From Chloroflexota bacterium (GTDB lineage Bacteria > Chloroflexota > Limnocylindria > Limnocylindrales > CSP1-4), in contig VGPE01000043.1 of NCBI GenBank assembly GCA_016875645.1, positions 1 to 15,515 on the forward strand: DNA of 15,515 nt, given 5' to 3'. Made by a program: the position numbers and the translations under genes. Below the pieces are notes generated by a model. The model saw only the letters and a list, made by a program, of their open reading frames with translations, made no database searches and was not told where the DNA came from. Shown in pieces: positions 13,774 through 15,515 of this stretch. Each line of letters starts with the position of its first letter. Position 1 is the first letter of the stretch.

Positions 13774-14373
13774 GTGGGAGACGTGCCGCGCCGACCTCGA
13801 GATCCCGGTCCGGGCGAGCGGACCAACACGATCGGGCACACCGTTGAGCGGATGCTTCAAGCGAGCGCTCGAGACATATTGGATGCACTCGAGAACGGGT
13901 TCCGCGCCCGAGCGGATCTGAAGGGGAAACTCGCTGAGCTTTTCATGAGCCGACATCTGGACGACCTCGTCCGGGCCGGTGCCATTGTCCGGTACCAGTG
14001 GCGTGACCTCGACGCGGTCCCCGACTTCTTGATCACCCTGGTCGATGGCACGACTCGGACAATAGAGGTCAAGAATGTCCGATCGGGCGGTAGTCGACTT
14101 CGCGTCCAGACCCAGAAGACGCGAGCGAGCCGCGGCGACCCGATGAGCCGCTATTACCGAGTCGATCAGTTCGATATCATCGCCCCGTGCCTGTTCAACG
14201 CGATGGGCAGGTGGACATACCTATTTGCGCGGTCGTCCGATCTGCGGCGTCTCGCGAACGATCCGTCGTACCTCGCGACCATGCAGGATGTGTCAGCAGC
14301 TCCTGGGACCGGGCTTGCGCTCGATGGCGTGCCAGCTATCTGGCACGCGGAACTGATAGAGCTTCTCGCGTAA
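13774..14373 (+). CDS. Type II restriction endonuclease, PD-(D/E)xK fold
   Basis: A 199-residue protein with a clear PD-(D/E)xK nuclease core: P83-D84 in AVPDFLITLVDG, then E98-V99-K100 in RTIEVKNV, giving D-x13-E-x-K across the expected beta hairpin. A preceding helix (KGKLAELFMSRHL) carries E55, a plausible extra acidic residue. The C-terminal part (YRVDQFDIIAPCLFNAMGRWTYLFARSSDL) is the strand pattern common in small restriction and repair nucleases. The stop TAA overlaps the ATG of a DNA methyltransferase (TAATG), which makes cognate restriction activity very likely. GTG 13774 is the chosen start; ATG 13852 is an alternative that still leaves the core intact. Third-position AT is higher than in the metabolic genes, fitting transfer. 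The recognition site is unknown. Confidence 0.85.
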   Translation: MGDVPRRPRDPGPGERTNTIGHTVERMLQASARDILDALENGFRARADLKGKLAELFMSRHLDDLVRAGAIVRYQWRDLDAVPDFLITLVDGTTRTIEVKNVRSGGSRLRVQTQKTRASRGDPMSRYYRVDQFDIIAPCLFNAMGRWTYLFARSSDLRRLANDPSYLATMQDVSAAPGTGLALDGVPAIWHAELIELLA

Positions 14374-15515
14374 TGCAGGTCAGTCAGCGGATCTCGGCCG
14401 ACCGCCAAACCGCGGACGAAGCGCGGCGCCTGTTGCTGCCACGCACGCCGGCTTATTGCACGCGGCGTGGCGCCGTGTTCCTGGGGGACGCGCTTGATCT
14501 CCTACGCGACGCGCCGACGGGTTGCGCGAACCTCGTCATAACGTCTCCGCCCTACACTCTCGAGTTCAAAACGGCCTACGGGAATGAACCTCAGGAGCGG
14601 TACATCGAATGGTTCTTGCCGTTCGCGTCCGAAATCAAGAGGGTGCTTGCCAACGATGGTTCTTTCGTACTGAACATCGGTGGAGCTTGGCGTAAGGGAC
14701 ACCCAGTTCGAAGCTTGTACCACTTCAAGCTTCTAATCGCACTCGTCGAGACAATCGGTTTCCATCTGGCGCAGGAGATCTACTGGTACAACCCCGCCAA
14801 GATGCCCGCGCCGGCGCAGTGGACGAATGTCGAGCGCATCAGAGTGAAGGACTCCATCGAGCCGTGCTGGTGGCTGAGTAAGTCCGAACGGCCGAGGGCA
14901 AACAATCGGAATGTACTGGTACCTTACTCCGACGACATGCGTCGCTTGATTCAGCGAGGCTTCAGGGCAAAAGTAAGACCTTCGGGTCATCGCGCCACGG
15001 AGGGCTGGCAGGCTGATCACGGAGGAGCAATCCCAGGGAACGTCCTTACCTTGGGCAACACGGACAGCAATGGTCGCTACATCGCGCTCCTGACTGCCCG
15101 GGGTCTTCCTATTCACCCCGCAAGATTCCCCGTTCAATTGCCCGAGTGGTTCATTCGATTCCTGACTGAACGCGGCGATCTGATCATCGATCCGTTTGGC
15201 GGGTCTATGACTGCGGGATGGGCTGCGGAGCGGTTGGACCGTCGATGGCTCGGATTCGAGATGTCGGCCGAGTACGTTGAAGCAAGCAGGTGGCGCTTCT
15301 TCAATGACGATGATCGCCTACTGTCTGATGCCGAGCTTGGTGCTGACGACGTGTCAGCAGCCGATGCAACCGAGTCTGACGACAATCTCAGCGGTCAGCT
15401 CGCATTGGCGCGGCTGAGCGCTAGGAGCGTGTGTCGGTATCGGCCAGCGGGGCCACCCGGGCGGGTGGGAGAATCTGGTATGCGCACCAAGCGTTCCGCC
15501 CGTACGACCAGGACA
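14373..15515 (+). CDS. Site-specific DNA methyltransferase, beta class, probably N4-cytosine (3' end beyond the window)
   Basis: Translated by hand, this frame has no stop from the ATG at 14373 to the last base: 381 residues. Motif IV, T57-S-P-P-Y61 (VITSPPYTLEF), comes first; motif X, HPARFPVQLPEWFIRFL (248-264), and motif I, D273-PFGGS (IIDPFGGSMTAGWAAE), come last. This order defines class beta, and SPPY is typical of N4-cytosine methyltransferases, while DPPY/NPPY is usual for N6-adenine. The region between (about 110-245) holds the target-recognition part. Motif I has Met where most members have Gly (GSMTAG for GSGTT). The start codon overlaps the endonuclease stop, so expression is coupled. 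After about residue 311 the sequence becomes acidic and then Arg-rich, unlike the family, so the natural end may be near or the tail may be an extension. Its role is to protect self DNA from the nuclease. Confidence 0.88.
   Translation, partial: MQVSQRISADRQTADEARRLLLPRTPAYCTRRGAVFLGDALDLLRDAPTGCANLVITSPPYTLEFKTAYGNEPQERYIEWFLPFASEIKRVLANDGSFVLNIGGAWRKGHPVRSLYHFKLLIALVETIGFHLAQEIYWYNPAKMPAPAQWTNVERIRVKDSIEPCWWLSKSERPRANNRNVLVPYSDDMRRLIQRGFRAKVRPSGHRATEGWQADHGGAIPGNVLTLGNTDSNGRYIALLTARGLPIHPARFPVQLPEWFIRFLTERGDLIIDPFGGSMTAGWAAERLDRRWLGFEMSAEYVEASRWRFFNDDDRLLSDAELGADDVSAADATESDDNLSGQLALARLSARSVCRYRPAGPPGRVGESGMRTKRSARTTRT

Noticed and set aside
12613..13956. A 447-codon minus-strand frame opposite the M19 gene
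   Set aside because: No domain pattern, Arg/His-rich, and the sense strand carries complete M19 metal motifs.
1..15515. CRISPR arrays, tRNA or rRNA genes, insertion sequences, prophage genes
   Set aside because: No regularly spaced repeats, no cloverleaf-like sequence, no transposase or integrase motifs were seen on either strand.

Overview
The window is a GC-rich bacterial segment. Hand counts of single 60-base lines give about 73% GC in the metabolic part and 52-55% in the last kilobase. The high GC, the GTG starts and two TAnnnT-N6-start signals that look like leaderless promoters suggest a GC-rich Chloroflexota-like or actinobacterial genome. That placement is inference, since there is no rRNA or marker gene here.

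Layout. (1) 1-726 is the 3' end of a CocE/NonD-type hydrolase gene, followed by a small DUF3558-like lipoprotein gene (758-1267). (2) A minus-strand run reads from 5773 down to 1333: metal-dependent amidohydrolase, phytanoyl-CoA-dioxygenase-like (PhyH) oxygenase, second amidohydrolase, three-helix membrane protein, and a GNAT acetyltransferase that probably has its own leaderless promoter. (3) A Gfo/Idh/MocA oxidoreductase (5872-6897) diverges from that run and ends before a strong hairpin. (4) A second minus-strand run reads from 11191 down to 7014: unrecognised 214-aa protein, glutamate-1-semialdehyde-aminomutase-like PLP enzyme, D-2-hydroxyacid dehydrogenase, and a medium-chain dehydrogenase without zinc cysteines. 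(5) Divergent from it are an enolase-superfamily (mandelate racemase/MLE) enzyme (11283-12503) and an M19 dipeptidase-like hydrolase (12724-13734). (6) The right end is a restriction-modification pair: a PD-(D/E)xK endonuclease (13774-14373) and a beta-class SPPY DNA methyltransferase (14373 to the edge), which stays open to the last base.

Functionally, regions 2-5 look like one or two catabolic modules for small organic acids, amides or sugar-acid-like compounds. They hold hydrolysis (two amidohydrolases, M19, CocE), dehydration or epimerisation (enolase superfamily), oxidation and reduction (Gfo/Idh, 2-hydroxyacid dehydrogenase, MDR), amino-group chemistry (PLP enzyme) and Fe(II)/2-oxoglutarate oxygenation (PhyH). 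No substrate can be assigned, and there is no transporter or regulator gene in view. Several enzymes carry family-atypical residues at metal positions (HxH for HxD in the M19 protein, His for Asp in the enolase-superfamily protein, no Cys ligands in the MDR protein), so the chemistry may differ from the family names. The restriction-modification pair has visibly lower GC and probably arrived by transfer.
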